Source of the DNA: a virus
DNA length: 64,000 bases
Direction: 5' to 3' (one strand)
Virus record (IMG/VR): IMGVR_UViG_3300034103_001604
Location: 61,503-125,502 of that record
Made by a program: the position numbers and the translations under genes. Under the pieces are notes generated by a model. It saw nothing but the letters and a program-made list of their open reading frames with translations, was not told the DNA's origin and did not search any database. Below, piece by piece: positions 10,701 to 16,854 of the stretch. The stretch's first letter is position 1. Every line of letters begins with the position of its first letter.

Positions 10701-11029
10701 ATATCCAACCTCCCGCTGCTGCTCCCGTAGTAGAATCATCTATATTTGATCCTGTACCTGGAAAAATAAATGTAGGTGATTTAGTTTCATTTAAAGGTTC
10801 TAGCGAAACATGGAAAGTAATAGCAGTTAATTTAGATCGATCTAAAGCAAAAATAAAATCAGTTGACACAGGAATGATTCATAAATTCGACACTGAAAAT
10901 CTTTATAAAATTAATAATAAAGATTATACATCAGAAACTAGATTGTTTAATGCACTATTAAGGTTAAATTTTACCAATGAAACAGTATTACATCACTCAA
11001 GAAAATATCGCACAAGACAGCCCCGATGA
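7772..11029 (+). CDS. Three-module nucleotidyl-transfer protein with putative capsid leader, 1085 aa
   Basis: The leader MKIFEIINIFQNKKLTE|GG carries an L-T-E prohead-protease-type site at 15-17. Module 1 looks like a polymerase-beta-type nucleotidyltransferase: GSS at 85-87, D110-I-D112, and a later Asp in VQIDFEF. Module 2 looks like a covalent nucleotidyltransferase of the DNA/RNA ligase superfamily: motif I K509-V-D-G, a motif III-like E599, motif IV E743-G-I-V, motif V F-K756-V. Module 3 looks like a HIGH-superfamily adenylyl/cytidylyltransferase (NMNAT-like): G-H790-R-G-H793 and S931-T-T-Q-M-R936. An SH3-like tail ends the protein. Domain calls rest on motifs read by eye; substrates are unknown. 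Repair, end-joining or NAD-linked chemistry on nucleic acids after injection are possibilities, not conclusions. Confidence 0.7.
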   Translation: MKIFEIINIFQNKKLTEGGNAQVADRDNPEIVYSAEKIDLEKTNRTQAANLVKQTINALNQSFQSIYKEPIFGEELFKSNEYLSGSSKHFFNTAGISDQEFTKYKQKVGDIDVQCDVDQKPQIQKFLDDHYKQQFGPGRLLGYSSSAEQFNSIFRIDEIGLNVQIDFEFGQYDKELGHPTEWYKFSHSSEWDDITAGIKGVFHKWIYRALPAAKVTPKHIAAYKGSGKNRAINIEPEPTQSKDISFAVGSSQGGGASYKFSPYLDPQTGKPMDIKGVPVQQELPSAQRTYIQNLDQQFEMFFGVQPSGNDKTLQKSYVGTLELMNKYLDQSQITAAFEEFIKICFDEAAQMIDRDNPESDAEAKFAAIDKGLEILKISNKKQLRDQAVAMAKIYSDEYFDLQQFKKWFDSLPKEKQDAINVTSKGAARKDIQYNSLRKKLKAAGQWPINVLTEEDAKPNYGRQGIEHIYSRRPDGTPSSTEMKPAAFVELCDEIAQLGGNLDNIQINLKVDGMGMRFGKDESGEPFFITSSRSDPVRLKDVGSFLAYNQELVKKGELDPNSELGKAAIARAINYDKAAETILKSKFIQTLPPDTIVQAEMMYDSNMTPDSQGFKTFVNIPYDVKKLGKVMTLAPFMVKKYSTKERIPDEQNIIKKLLSTSDSNIKIISNELDQSGINVGKIIAPVVNLPADLRATLTSRKPADRAIRDAQVIPVLDKARAELSKAIIDSPKLKGMDMLGPYNEGIVGNMPSGRLFKVTSPLMKEKILQKQSFGSVEKRSAVVAMGSFAGHRGHEQLISIAIDRANKEGATPFVYVGGKVGPDDPFPVETKLETLRKLFPGVGILSVDAQFDLQTDKATIGQFGKKVEYELMKKPPYFNHIIIAVGEDRKAFADGLVAWATNRFGNHPNLKHVKWEEDISSRNEEAGGTGVSTTQMRNALKTMPENQALQIWSKGFNVEKLGVEYIKHLMDVARKNMNIQPPAAAPVVESSIFDPVPGKINVGDLVSFKGSSETWKVIAVNLDRSKAKIKSVDTGMIHKFDTENLYKINNKDYTSETRLFNALLRLNFTNETVLHHSRKYRTRQPR

Positions 11030-11285
11030 TTGCTATCTTGCACCCGACGATCCCGCACATCAAATAAAAAGACTTCAGTTTTTAGGAGGTCTAGGCGGAC
11101 AAGCAAGATTAGCGGAATATAATCAACAGACTGCGCAATCTAGATTAAATCAAGGTGGTAACATTACAACAACCGCAGCAGAAAATGCTCGTATTATGCG
11201 TGAAAAAAATATTCAGCCAGGAACAGAAGAATGGTTTAAACTTTGGTTCAGTAAACCCTACCTAACTGGCGAACGTAAAATTTAA
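10977..11285 (+). CDS. Conserved small phage protein, 102 aa
   Basis: The ATG lies 53 nt inside the end of the three-module gene. The C-terminal half (MREKNIQPGTEEWFKLWFSK, then PYLTGER) matches a short module I recall in many marine T4-like phages, usually near internal virion protein genes; its function is unknown. The middle is Gly/Gln-rich (FLGGLGGQARLAEYNQQTAQ). No signal peptide or membrane segment is seen. Its position inside the leader-bearing block suggests a virion role, but it lacks a clear leader of its own. Confidence 0.6.
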   Translation: MKQYYITQENIAQDSPDDCYLAPDDPAHQIKRLQFLGGLGGQARLAEYNQQTAQSRLNQGGNITTTAAENARIMREKNIQPGTEEWFKLWFSKPYLTGERKI

Positions 11286-11291
11286 TAAATA
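11284..11291 (+). promoter_or_regulatory. Late-promoter-like motif before dps-like gene
   Basis: AATAAATA lies 7 nt before the ATG at 11299, overlapping the previous stop codon. If it works like the T4 late promoter (TATAAATA at about -10), transcription would begin at or next to the ATG, giving a leaderless or near-leaderless mRNA. No Shine-Dalgarno sequence is present in the 7 nt. In so AT-rich a genome the motif also occurs by chance. Confidence 0.4.
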
Positions 11292-11298
11292 TACGATC

Positions 11299-11733
11299 AT
11301 GGAACAATTACACCAATTAGCAAAAATAGCATTTGCCAGCGAGTTTAGTTTTTATCTAAAAGCACACCAATTCCATTGGAACGTAGAAGGTATGTTTTTT
11401 GAACCTTTGCATAATCTATTTGGTAAAATTTACGAAGAAGTTTATGAAAGCATAGATGTGTTTGCTGAACAAATTCGTAGTTTAGATACATATATGCCCG
11501 GCAGTTACACTAGACTTAATATGTTAACACAAGTCGAAGACGAAACAGAAATCTTCGACGGTAAGCAAATGGTTGCTGAATTGCTTAAAGATAATGAAAA
11601 AATGAAAGTTATCTTAAAGAAATTGTTCGAAGTCAGTGAAGCAGCAGGCGAACATGGATTTAGTGATTTTATTGCTAGTAGATTAGATGCTCATGCTAAA
11701 CACGGTTGGATGTTAAAGGCAACACTTAAATGA
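11299..11733 (+). CDS. Dps-like ferritin-family protein, 144 aa
   Basis: The helical pattern and motif AHQFHWNVEGMFFEPLHNLF, followed by ESIDVFAEQIRSL, match the Dps family (DNA-binding proteins from starved cells), which bind and oxidise iron at a dimer interface. By alignment to E. coli Dps, H26, H38, D53 and E57 correspond to H51, H63, D78 and E82, while the position of D67 is G42, so the iron site may be altered. Length is slightly short of the usual 150-190 residues because the N-terminal DNA-binding tail is missing. It overlaps the next gene by 4 nt (ATGA). Protection of genome or host DNA from oxidation is the likely role. Confidence 0.85.
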   Translation: MEQLHQLAKIAFASEFSFYLKAHQFHWNVEGMFFEPLHNLFGKIYEEVYESIDVFAEQIRSLDTYMPGSYTRLNMLTQVEDETEIFDGKQMVAELLKDNEKMKVILKKLFEVSEAAGEHGFSDFIASRLDAHAKHGWMLKATLK

Positions 11734-12095
11734 GAGCACGCGAATTCATGGTTGAACGCAAAGGCGGAAAAATGACCAAGCGTCAACAAAATCCTACCCG
11801 CGGCGTTAACAAATACACTGATGACGATAAGTGGAATAGCGATTACAAATTATATAGATTGGGCTTGGCACTGGCTGCAACTGATGGAAAAACAATGCCA
11901 GAGATGGATGAAGAAAGTTGGATCGGTAGATATAAAAGTCTACATCCATATAGTCAATGTGATCAAGATATGATCAATGTTGCGGCTAAAGTAGCCGGAG
12001 TTAATATACACGATGTAAACAAAGGTGACATGAGAAGTCAAGAAACACCAGATACTTATACAGTAAGTCCAGTGGCGAATTGGAGTAAAAAATGA
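11730..12095 (+). CDS. Conserved phage protein with putative capsid leader, 121 aa
   Basis: MRAREFMVE|R fits the leader pattern seen in neighbours (M-V-E cleavage triplet at 7-9). The rest contains a strongly conserved-looking block (KWNSDYKLYRLGLALAATDG, then SWIGRYKSLHPY and KVAGVNIHDVNKGD) that I recall from marine T4-like phage proteins of unknown function. It is small and soluble, without cysteine clusters. ATGA overlaps join it to the dps-like gene upstream and the mosaic gene downstream, so it is translated with them. An internal head protein is the best guess. Confidence 0.6.
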   Translation: MRAREFMVERKGGKMTKRQQNPTRGVNKYTDDDKWNSDYKLYRLGLALAATDGKTMPEMDEESWIGRYKSLHPYSQCDQDMINVAAKVAGVNIHDVNKGDMRSQETPDTYTVSPVANWSKK

Positions 12096-14041
12096 ACGAA
12101 GAATTTAAAAAAGTTAAATTACCTAATGAAACTAGGTACGTTTTAGAAACAACAACTGCAGGTGCTATTGGAACGAATAGTATTGCTACTGCGGAAAAAC
12201 CCCTAGGTGAACTTCAAAGACGACAGACAATTTCTGTGCCTGTTAATCAGAAGCCTCGTCAAGGTCCGATGAAATCACAGACCGGTGCAGGTGCGCATCG
12301 TGATAAGAAAAAAGAACAAAAACAAGGTAAAGAAAAACATCGTAAGCCTTTTGATGAAGAGAAAGGTGTAGCAGAAGGAATTGAACAAGCCGATCTAAGT
12401 CCAGAGGTTATTGAAATATCCAAGGATCTTTATAAATCCTTGCGTCGTTCAGCCAGAGATTCGTTACGAGCCAAAAAAACTATGTTAGTTATTAAGATAA
12501 CCCGTGAATTGACCCCTCAAGAAAAAAAACTAGTAGATGACACTATGAATCAATCTGGTATTGAGTATCAGATCAAAAATAATGTAAACGATTATGTGTA
12601 TGGAACCTATAAAAATACATTAATCGGTATACCATATACACAATCTACTACGGAACAAGGTGTGGCGGAAACAACAGGTGACGAAAAATTTGATAAATCA
12701 ATGAGAAAAATGACTGGAAAAATTACTCCAGGCGATGCTGACGAGATGTGGCCGACACAAGAATTTGAACCAGTTGATCTTGATCCATCATACTTGCCAA
12801 GTATGGAAAAATACAAGGCAAAATTATTTCCATTGGCTTACCAATACTGGACTGACGGCGACAATGCAGATGAATTAAGGGCATTAGGATGGGAACCCGA
12901 TTATGGCGACGACTATGTTATGGTGGTGCTGTCTGGCATCGGACACGACGGTCACATTCAATACGACAAATATGATTTTGATGCTGAAGATGAAAACAAT
13001 GAAGGTGTGGCGGAAGGCGATCAAGAACCTGACCACGAAATTAGCATGGCCAGCAACGAACTCCAAAGTATCATGTCTGATGCTAAAAAATTATTAGTTC
13101 TAATCAAACGTTATAGCGAGATGGAAGGGCTAGAAGCATGGCAACAAAGTAAAATTACTAAATCGGCAGATTATTTAACTGCTGTATTGCGCAGCATCGG
13201 TGGAGAACAAGGTGCGTTAGAATCTCAAGTTAATGAGTACGAAACCCACACTTATAAAGATAGTCAAGGCAATGTATGGCGTGTCAACGACGAGGGCGAA
13301 AAAGAATTACTTCGTGGAGCACCGGGCAGTAGTTATGGCGGTAGCAGATATGGATCAAGATATCCTAGTAGATCATATTCAAAGCCTTCAGGAATGTATT
13401 TTTATAACGTAAAACCTGGGCAAGAAAATGATGCACAATCTGCTGGTTTAAAACAAAGCAAAAGTGGAAAATGGTATTCGACTTATCAAAATTCACAAGC
13501 AGATAAATTATTTGGTCCAGGAAAGTTTTGGCAACCAAAAAATGAAGCAAGTGTAGCGGAAGGTATGAATTCTTTATCATTCTGGAAGCGTGAAGCACAA
13601 AAGGCCGGTGGTGCTGCCAATATTGATTGGTATGCTATTGGCGTCGAACACGGCAAACAAGGTATTGTAATGAATCCTCCATATGGTGTAGGCGCTAAAG
13701 CCGTAACATTATACGGCAAAGGATTAGATGCCGGTCAGCAAGGTGTAGCGGAAGGCAAGAAAAAAGGTGTAGATGGTAAAGCCTGCTGGAAAGGTTACAA
13801 ACGTATGGGCACTAAAAAGAAAGGTGGCCGCACTGTAGACAACTGTGTACCAGTAGGCGAGGATTCTTATATCGAAAGTCTTATGAATCAACTATATGAA
13901 AAGGCTCCTCCAGGAGACAAATATGAACGTATAGTCAAGCATATTAAAGCAGGATATAGAAAAGACGGTAAACTAACTGATGTAGAAAAACGCAAGGCCT
14001 ACGGTGCTGCTTGGAAGGCAAAAAATAAATCAAAAAAGTAA
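12092..14041 (+). CDS. Mosaic internal-head-type protein with five V-A-E sites, 649 aa
   Basis: Five near-identical linkers ([QEK]-G-V-A-E-[GT] or S-V-A-E-G) place V-A-E sites at E95, E193, E308, E490 and E554, splitting the protein into six segments. V-A-E fits the T4 prohead protease rule (hydrophobic-x-Glu, cut after Glu); V-L-E at 17-19 could be a leader site. Segments are unrelated: a basic N-terminal part, an alpha/beta domain, an acidic domain, a helical domain (LQSIMSDAKKLLVLIKRYSE), a Cys-containing basic domain (DGKACWKGYKRMG), and a C-terminal lysine-rich domain (KYERIVKHIKAGYRKDGKLT). I recall the last three from other phages' proteins. Processing into packaged peptides is inference. 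The gene ends at a -1 frameshift signal. Confidence 0.7.
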   Translation: MNEEFKKVKLPNETRYVLETTTAGAIGTNSIATAEKPLGELQRRQTISVPVNQKPRQGPMKSQTGAGAHRDKKKEQKQGKEKHRKPFDEEKGVAEGIEQADLSPEVIEISKDLYKSLRRSARDSLRAKKTMLVIKITRELTPQEKKLVDDTMNQSGIEYQIKNNVNDYVYGTYKNTLIGIPYTQSTTEQGVAETTGDEKFDKSMRKMTGKITPGDADEMWPTQEFEPVDLDPSYLPSMEKYKAKLFPLAYQYWTDGDNADELRALGWEPDYGDDYVMVVLSGIGHDGHIQYDKYDFDAEDENNEGVAEGDQEPDHEISMASNELQSIMSDAKKLLVLIKRYSEMEGLEAWQQSKITKSADYLTAVLRSIGGEQGALESQVNEYETHTYKDSQGNVWRVNDEGEKELLRGAPGSSYGGSRYGSRYPSRSYSKPSGMYFYNVKPGQENDAQSAGLKQSKSGKWYSTYQNSQADKLFGPGKFWQPKNEASVAEGMNSLSFWKREAQKAGGAANIDWYAIGVEHGKQGIVMNPPYGVGAKAVTLYGKGLDAGQQGVAEGKKKGVDGKACWKGYKRMGTKKKGGRTVDNCVPVGEDSYIESLMNQLYEKAPPGDKYERIVKHIKAGYRKDGKLTDVEKRKAYGAAWKAKNKSKK

Positions 14042-14080
14042 GTGAGCAGGAACCGCAAGATCCGGCACAGGATCCTGCTC
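14032..14080 (+). other. -1 programmed ribosomal frameshift signal
   Basis: The heptamer A AAA AAG (14032-14038) lies in the zero frame exactly as in E. coli dnaX and is followed at once by the UAA stop. After a 5-nt spacer comes a perfect 8-bp stem, GAGCAGGA (14044-14051) with TCCTGCTC (14073-14080), loop 21 nt. Slippage by -1 enters an open frame of 73 codons. The alternative is a single-base error in the six-A run. Confidence 0.65.
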
Positions 14081-14259
14081 AAGATAAACCTAAATTAAAG
14101 CCGGCAGTAAAATTAACTCCTGCCGTGTCATTGGATCAATGGGAACAAACTTTTTTAGATGCTGACCCAGAAAGATATCATCAATTTAGAAATAAAACTC
14201 CTGCTAAAAAAATTCAAATGGCACAGTCTGCTAGAAAACACGCTATTGAGAAAAACTGA
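14038..14259 (+). CDS. -1 frameshift extension of the mosaic protein, 73 aa
   Basis: This frame has no ATG before codon 61 and no GTG or TTG start with a ribosome site, yet it is open for 73 codons and looks like a real protein (AVSLDQWEQTFLDADPERYH, then KTPAKKIQMAQSARKHAI). Entry by -1 slippage at 14032-14038 would give a 722-residue product. Its TGA stop overlaps the ATG of the next gene (TGATG at 14257-14261), as in translated, coupled neighbours. It opens with V-S-E, another possible protease triplet. A weak alternative is independent initiation at GTG 14125 (44 aa). Confidence 0.6.
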   Translation, partial: VSEQEPQDPAQDPAQDKPKLKPAVKLTPAVSLDQWEQTFLDADPERYHQFRNKTPAKKIQMAQSARKHAIEKN

Positions 14260-14687
14260 TGAGAAATTTTATAACATTAGTCGAATCGGCAAATAAAGGT
14301 TGCCCAATTGCCACACATAACATAGATATTAATTTAAAAAATCGGCAAAAAGCCATAGACGAATATCACTACGGGCCAGCCAATCCCGATAAACCAGAAG
14401 ATTATTGGAAAAAATCTGCTAAGATATTTGGAGTAAGTGAGACAACTGCTAAAACAATGCGATGCGGTAATTGTGCAGCATTCGATGTTAGCGATAGCAT
14501 GAGGGAATGCATTGCAACTGGGATTAAAGGCAACGAAAAAAATATTGACCCAAACGCAACTATAAATCTCAGCGATCTAGGATATTGTAATTTTTTACAT
14601 TTTAAATGTGCAGGTAGTCGCAGTTGTAAAGCATGGGTTACCGGAGGCCCAATTACTGAAAAAGATAAAGGTAAGAAAGCAGATTAA
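14259..14687 (+). CDS. Cysteine-rich phage protein with putative capsid leader, 142 aa
   Basis: The leader is MRNFITLVE|S (L-V-E at 7-9). The mature part has a conserved-looking set of cysteines (CPIATHNI; MRCGNCAAFDVSDSMRECIA; GYCNFLHFKCAGSRSCKAW) that could bind zinc or an iron-sulfur cluster. It ends in a motif (VTGGPIT) that I recall with the Cys pattern from proteins of several marine phages. Metal binding is inference from spacing only. The ATG overlaps the stop of the frameshift frame. Confidence 0.65.
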   Translation: MRNFITLVESANKGCPIATHNIDINLKNRQKAIDEYHYGPANPDKPEDYWKKSAKIFGVSETTAKTMRCGNCAAFDVSDSMRECIATGIKGNEKNIDPNATINLSDLGYCNFLHFKCAGSRSCKAWVTGGPITEKDKGKKAD

Positions 14688-14688
14688 C

Positions 14689-15252
14689 ATGAGATTTAAA
14701 GAGTTAAATGAAATTAGTCCTCCGACCTTTAAGGGTAGTTTAACTCCCGATCTGCTAAAAAGTAAACTTTGGCTATGCCAAAATTTAAAAGTGTTAAATC
14801 GAGAAAAATTCTCAACAATTTATATATTAGGATCGTGGTACGGCACAATGGCAATAATGCTAGACCGATGCGGAATAAAATTTAAAAAAGTGATTAATGT
14901 TGATTTAGACAAAAATCATATTGCTATTTCTAAAAAAATACTTTCAGCATTAAAAATAAATCATCAGTGTATCCAAAAAGATGTTAACACGTTAAAATTT
15001 GAACAATTGGATAAAAACAGTCTAATTATTAACACTTCAATAAACGACATTAATGGAACAGAATGGTTTGATAAAATTCCAGATGGGACATTGATAGCAC
15101 TACAAAGTAGAAACAATGCCAACGGAGTATACGATACATTAGAAGAATTAGATCAAGAATTTTTTCTTACTGATACCTTAGTTTTAGACGAAAAAACTTT
15201 CGAAGATCCAGAGACTCAATATCAAAGATTTATGAAAATTGGCATTAAATGA
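14689..15252 (+). CDS. SAM-methyltransferase-like protein with putative leader, 187 aa
   Basis: I chose the ATG at 14689, one base after the previous stop; an in-frame ATG at 14608 would extend it deep into the preceding gene. The leader is MRFKELNE|I (L-N-E at 6-8). Residues 44-52 (IYILGSWYG) followed by VINVDLDKNH (68-77) match motif I and the acidic loop of a Rossmann-fold class I methyltransferase. The C-terminal part lacks a recognisable substrate motif, so the target is unknown. If the leader works, this enzyme would be packaged. It is followed by a promoter and the dsbA-like gene. Confidence 0.6.
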   Translation: MRFKELNEISPPTFKGSLTPDLLKSKLWLCQNLKVLNREKFSTIYILGSWYGTMAIMLDRCGIKFKKVINVDLDKNHIAISKKILSALKINHQCIQKDVNTLKFEQLDKNSLIINTSINDINGTEWFDKIPDGTLIALQSRNNANGVYDTLEELDQEFFLTDTLVLDEKTFEDPETQYQRFMKIGIK

Positions 15253-15253
15253 T

Positions 15254-15283
15254 TTGACTTTAATCCTTTAATTTTTATATAAT
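15254..15283 (+). promoter_or_regulatory. Sigma70-like promoter before dsbA-like gene
   Basis: TTGACT (15254-15259) and TATAAT (15278-15283), spacer 18 nt, are followed by AAGGAG at 15293-15298 and ATG at 15304. The -35 region reads TTGACTTTA, almost the same as the promoters before gene 45 and the VWA gene. Confidence 0.75.
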
Positions 15284-15303
15284 TAAATTATTAAGGAGAA
15301 ATT

Positions 15304-15573
15304 ATGAGTAAATCATTCGGGACCCCCGAGCAGGCCAAAATTAAACAAATTATTTCAGAAGGTGTTACTGTTCTACAAGAAATTCAAGATCTTACTGAAG
15401 GGCTAAATGAAACTATTAAAGCCGTTGCACAAGAGTTAGATGTTAAACCCAGTGTAATTCGAAAAGCAATTCGTATTGCACTTAAAGATCAATGGGATCA
15501 GGTATTCCGTGAATTTGATGACCTCGAAACTATTGTCGATATCAGCGGACATGCTAATCGCCGTGAAGACTAA
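15304..15573 (+). CDS. dsbA: DsbA-like double-strand DNA-binding transcription modulator, 89 aa
   Basis: Length (89 aa) equals T4 DsbA, a DNA-binding protein that binds near late promoters and modulates transcription. The core (LTEGLNETIKAVAQELDVKP followed by VIRKAIRIALKDQW) has the helix pattern of that family, ending with an acidic region (REFDDLETIVDI). It has its own strong promoter and a good AAGGAG ribosome site, so it is likely expressed independently of the leader-bearing genes upstream. The DsbA call is by pattern memory, with no alignment. Confidence 0.65.
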   Translation: MSKSFGTPEQAKIKQIISEGVTVLQEIQDLTEGLNETIKAVAQELDVKPSVIRKAIRIALKDQWDQVFREFDDLETIVDISGHANRRED

Positions 15574-15575
15574 AA

Positions 15576-15866
15576 ATGTTAGATTTGTTAAAGCCAACAT
15601 TTGATTGGATTCGAGATGACTTTCGTTCTTATCCTTTTAGGTTCATTGTTGAGTTGGGTGCTTGGGCAATATCTATTGGTTGTGCAATCACAATGGCCCT
15701 TACAGTCCCAACGCCGCCGCTTCTCGTTCTATATCCTATTTGGATTACAGGTTGTGCTATGTACGCTTGGGCTGCTTACACTCGTCAATCCTTCGGAATG
15801 CTCGCAAACTATCTATTACTTACCACAATCGATTCAGTGGGTTTAATTCGGATGTTAATACAATGA
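15576..15866 (+). CDS. Small membrane protein, 96 aa
   Basis: After an amphipathic N-terminus (KPTFDWIRDDFRSYPFRFIV), three hydrophobic stretches at about 23-44, 47-68 and 73-92 predict two or three inner-membrane helices. The pattern, including LLLTTIDSVGLIRM, recalls short PnuC-like or other small membrane proteins in marine T4-like phages; transport function is not established. It starts 3 nt after the dsbA-like stop and ends in an ATGA overlap with the next small gene. Confidence 0.65.
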   Translation: MLDLLKPTFDWIRDDFRSYPFRFIVELGAWAISIGCAITMALTVPTPPLLVLYPIWITGCAMYAWAAYTRQSFGMLANYLLLTTIDSVGLIRMLIQ

Positions 15867-15967
15867 TTAGATTATTAAAATCACTTTTCCAAAAGTGGAG
15901 ACAAAAAAAGCAATTAAAACAAAGAATTAAAGAATTGCGAAAAAGAGATCCATTTATCTATAAATGA
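15863..15967 (+). CDS. Very small basic protein, 34 aa
   Basis: ATG at 15863 overlaps the preceding stop (ATGA), and its own stop overlaps the next ATG (15964). The sequence is strongly basic and helical (FQKWRQKKQLKQRIKELRKR). A longer in-frame reading from 15662 would overlap the whole membrane protein and is rejected. Tight coupling on both sides supports real translation. No family is recognised. Confidence 0.5.
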   Translation: MIRLLKSLFQKWRQKKQLKQRIKELRKRDPFIYK

Positions 15968-16839
15968 AAATTTTTGGAATTAACGCACTCAATCACGACA
16001 CAAGTATATGCGTGTTCGATAAAGACATACTTTTTCATAAAAAATCAAAAAACAGTCTTTATTTAACTAATGATCTTGTGGAAGAAGCAAAGAAATTTGG
16101 AAATCCAGATGTGATTGCGTGGTACGAAAACCCTTGGCTTAAAAAAACAAGACAGATCTATGCCGGTCAATTTAAAGATGCATTATCTTTTAAAAATTTG
16201 CCGTCTGTATATCTAAAACAATTTAATTTAAATTCAATTCCTATTTTTTATGCACCCCATCATCTAAGTCATGCACATTTTGGTGTTTATTCTAGCGGTT
16301 TTGATAATACGGCTGTACTAGTAGTAGATGCTATCGGAGAGTGGAATACTGTCAGCATTTGGAATTACAGTTATGGAAATTTTGAACGTGTTATGGTTAA
16401 AAACTACCCATATAGTTTAGGTTTATTTTATTCAGCATTTACAGAGTTAATTGGATTAAAACCAGTTCGAGATGAATCTGTATTAATGAATATAAGTCAA
16501 AAAGGAAATCCTTGGATTTACCACGATAAAGTTAAATCTTATTTAGATAAAAATTTGCATAAAGGAATATGGGATTGGGACGTTAACACAAGTAATAGCA
16601 ACGATACAATTAATATTGCGGCTTCGGTTCAGTTTGTGTTCGAGAAAGAAATTATTAAATTAGCCAATATTGCAAGGCAGTATAGTAATAAACTTGTATT
16701 TACTGGAGGTTGTGCGTATAATAAATTTGTACACAACAAAATTAAGATTTTATTCAAAGATTTTCATGTGCCAAATTTTCCCGGTGATGCCGGTTCTAGT
16801 ATAGGTGCCGCTTTATATATCAGCAAAAAAATTCTATAA
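15964..16839 (+). CDS. Carbamoyltransferase N-terminal (Kae1-like) domain protein, 291 aa
   Basis: GINALNHDTSI at the N-terminus, H99-H-L-S-H103-A, VLVVDAIGEWNTVSIW, FTGGCAYNKFVHNK and FPGDAGSSIGAAL are signature segments of the NodU/CmcH carbamoyltransferase family, whose N-terminal ASKHA-fold domain makes and transfers carbamoyl groups to hydroxyls of sugars or antibiotics. The family is usually about 550-600 residues; here the C-terminal domain is absent. A natural short form or a domain recruited for another substrate are both possible. It overlaps the upstream small gene by 4 nt. A role in modifying sugars or nucleotides is inference. Confidence 0.8.
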   Translation: MKIFGINALNHDTSICVFDKDILFHKKSKNSLYLTNDLVEEAKKFGNPDVIAWYENPWLKKTRQIYAGQFKDALSFKNLPSVYLKQFNLNSIPIFYAPHHLSHAHFGVYSSGFDNTAVLVVDAIGEWNTVSIWNYSYGNFERVMVKNYPYSLGLFYSAFTELIGLKPVRDESVLMNISQKGNPWIYHDKVKSYLDKNLHKGIWDWDVNTSNSNDTINIAASVQFVFEKEIIKLANIARQYSNKLVFTGGCAYNKFVHNKIKILFKDFHVPNFPGDAGSSIGAALYISKKIL

Positions 16840-16854
16840 TAAATAATTTTGTTC

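Noticed and set aside
14042-14098. GTG at 14042 as an ordinary start for a gene after the mosaic protein
   Set aside because: It is in the wrong frame and stops within 19 codons; the open 73-codon frame is entered only by -1 slippage or a late GTG.
14608-14688. Upstream start for the methyltransferase-like gene
   Set aside because: It would overlap the conserved Cys-rich C-terminus of the preceding gene, and the ATG at 14689 gives a leader like its neighbours.
16838-16845. AATAAATA before gene 43 as a late promoter
   Set aside because: DNA polymerase is not expected to be a late gene and the distance to the ATG is 71 nt; chance occurrence is more likely.
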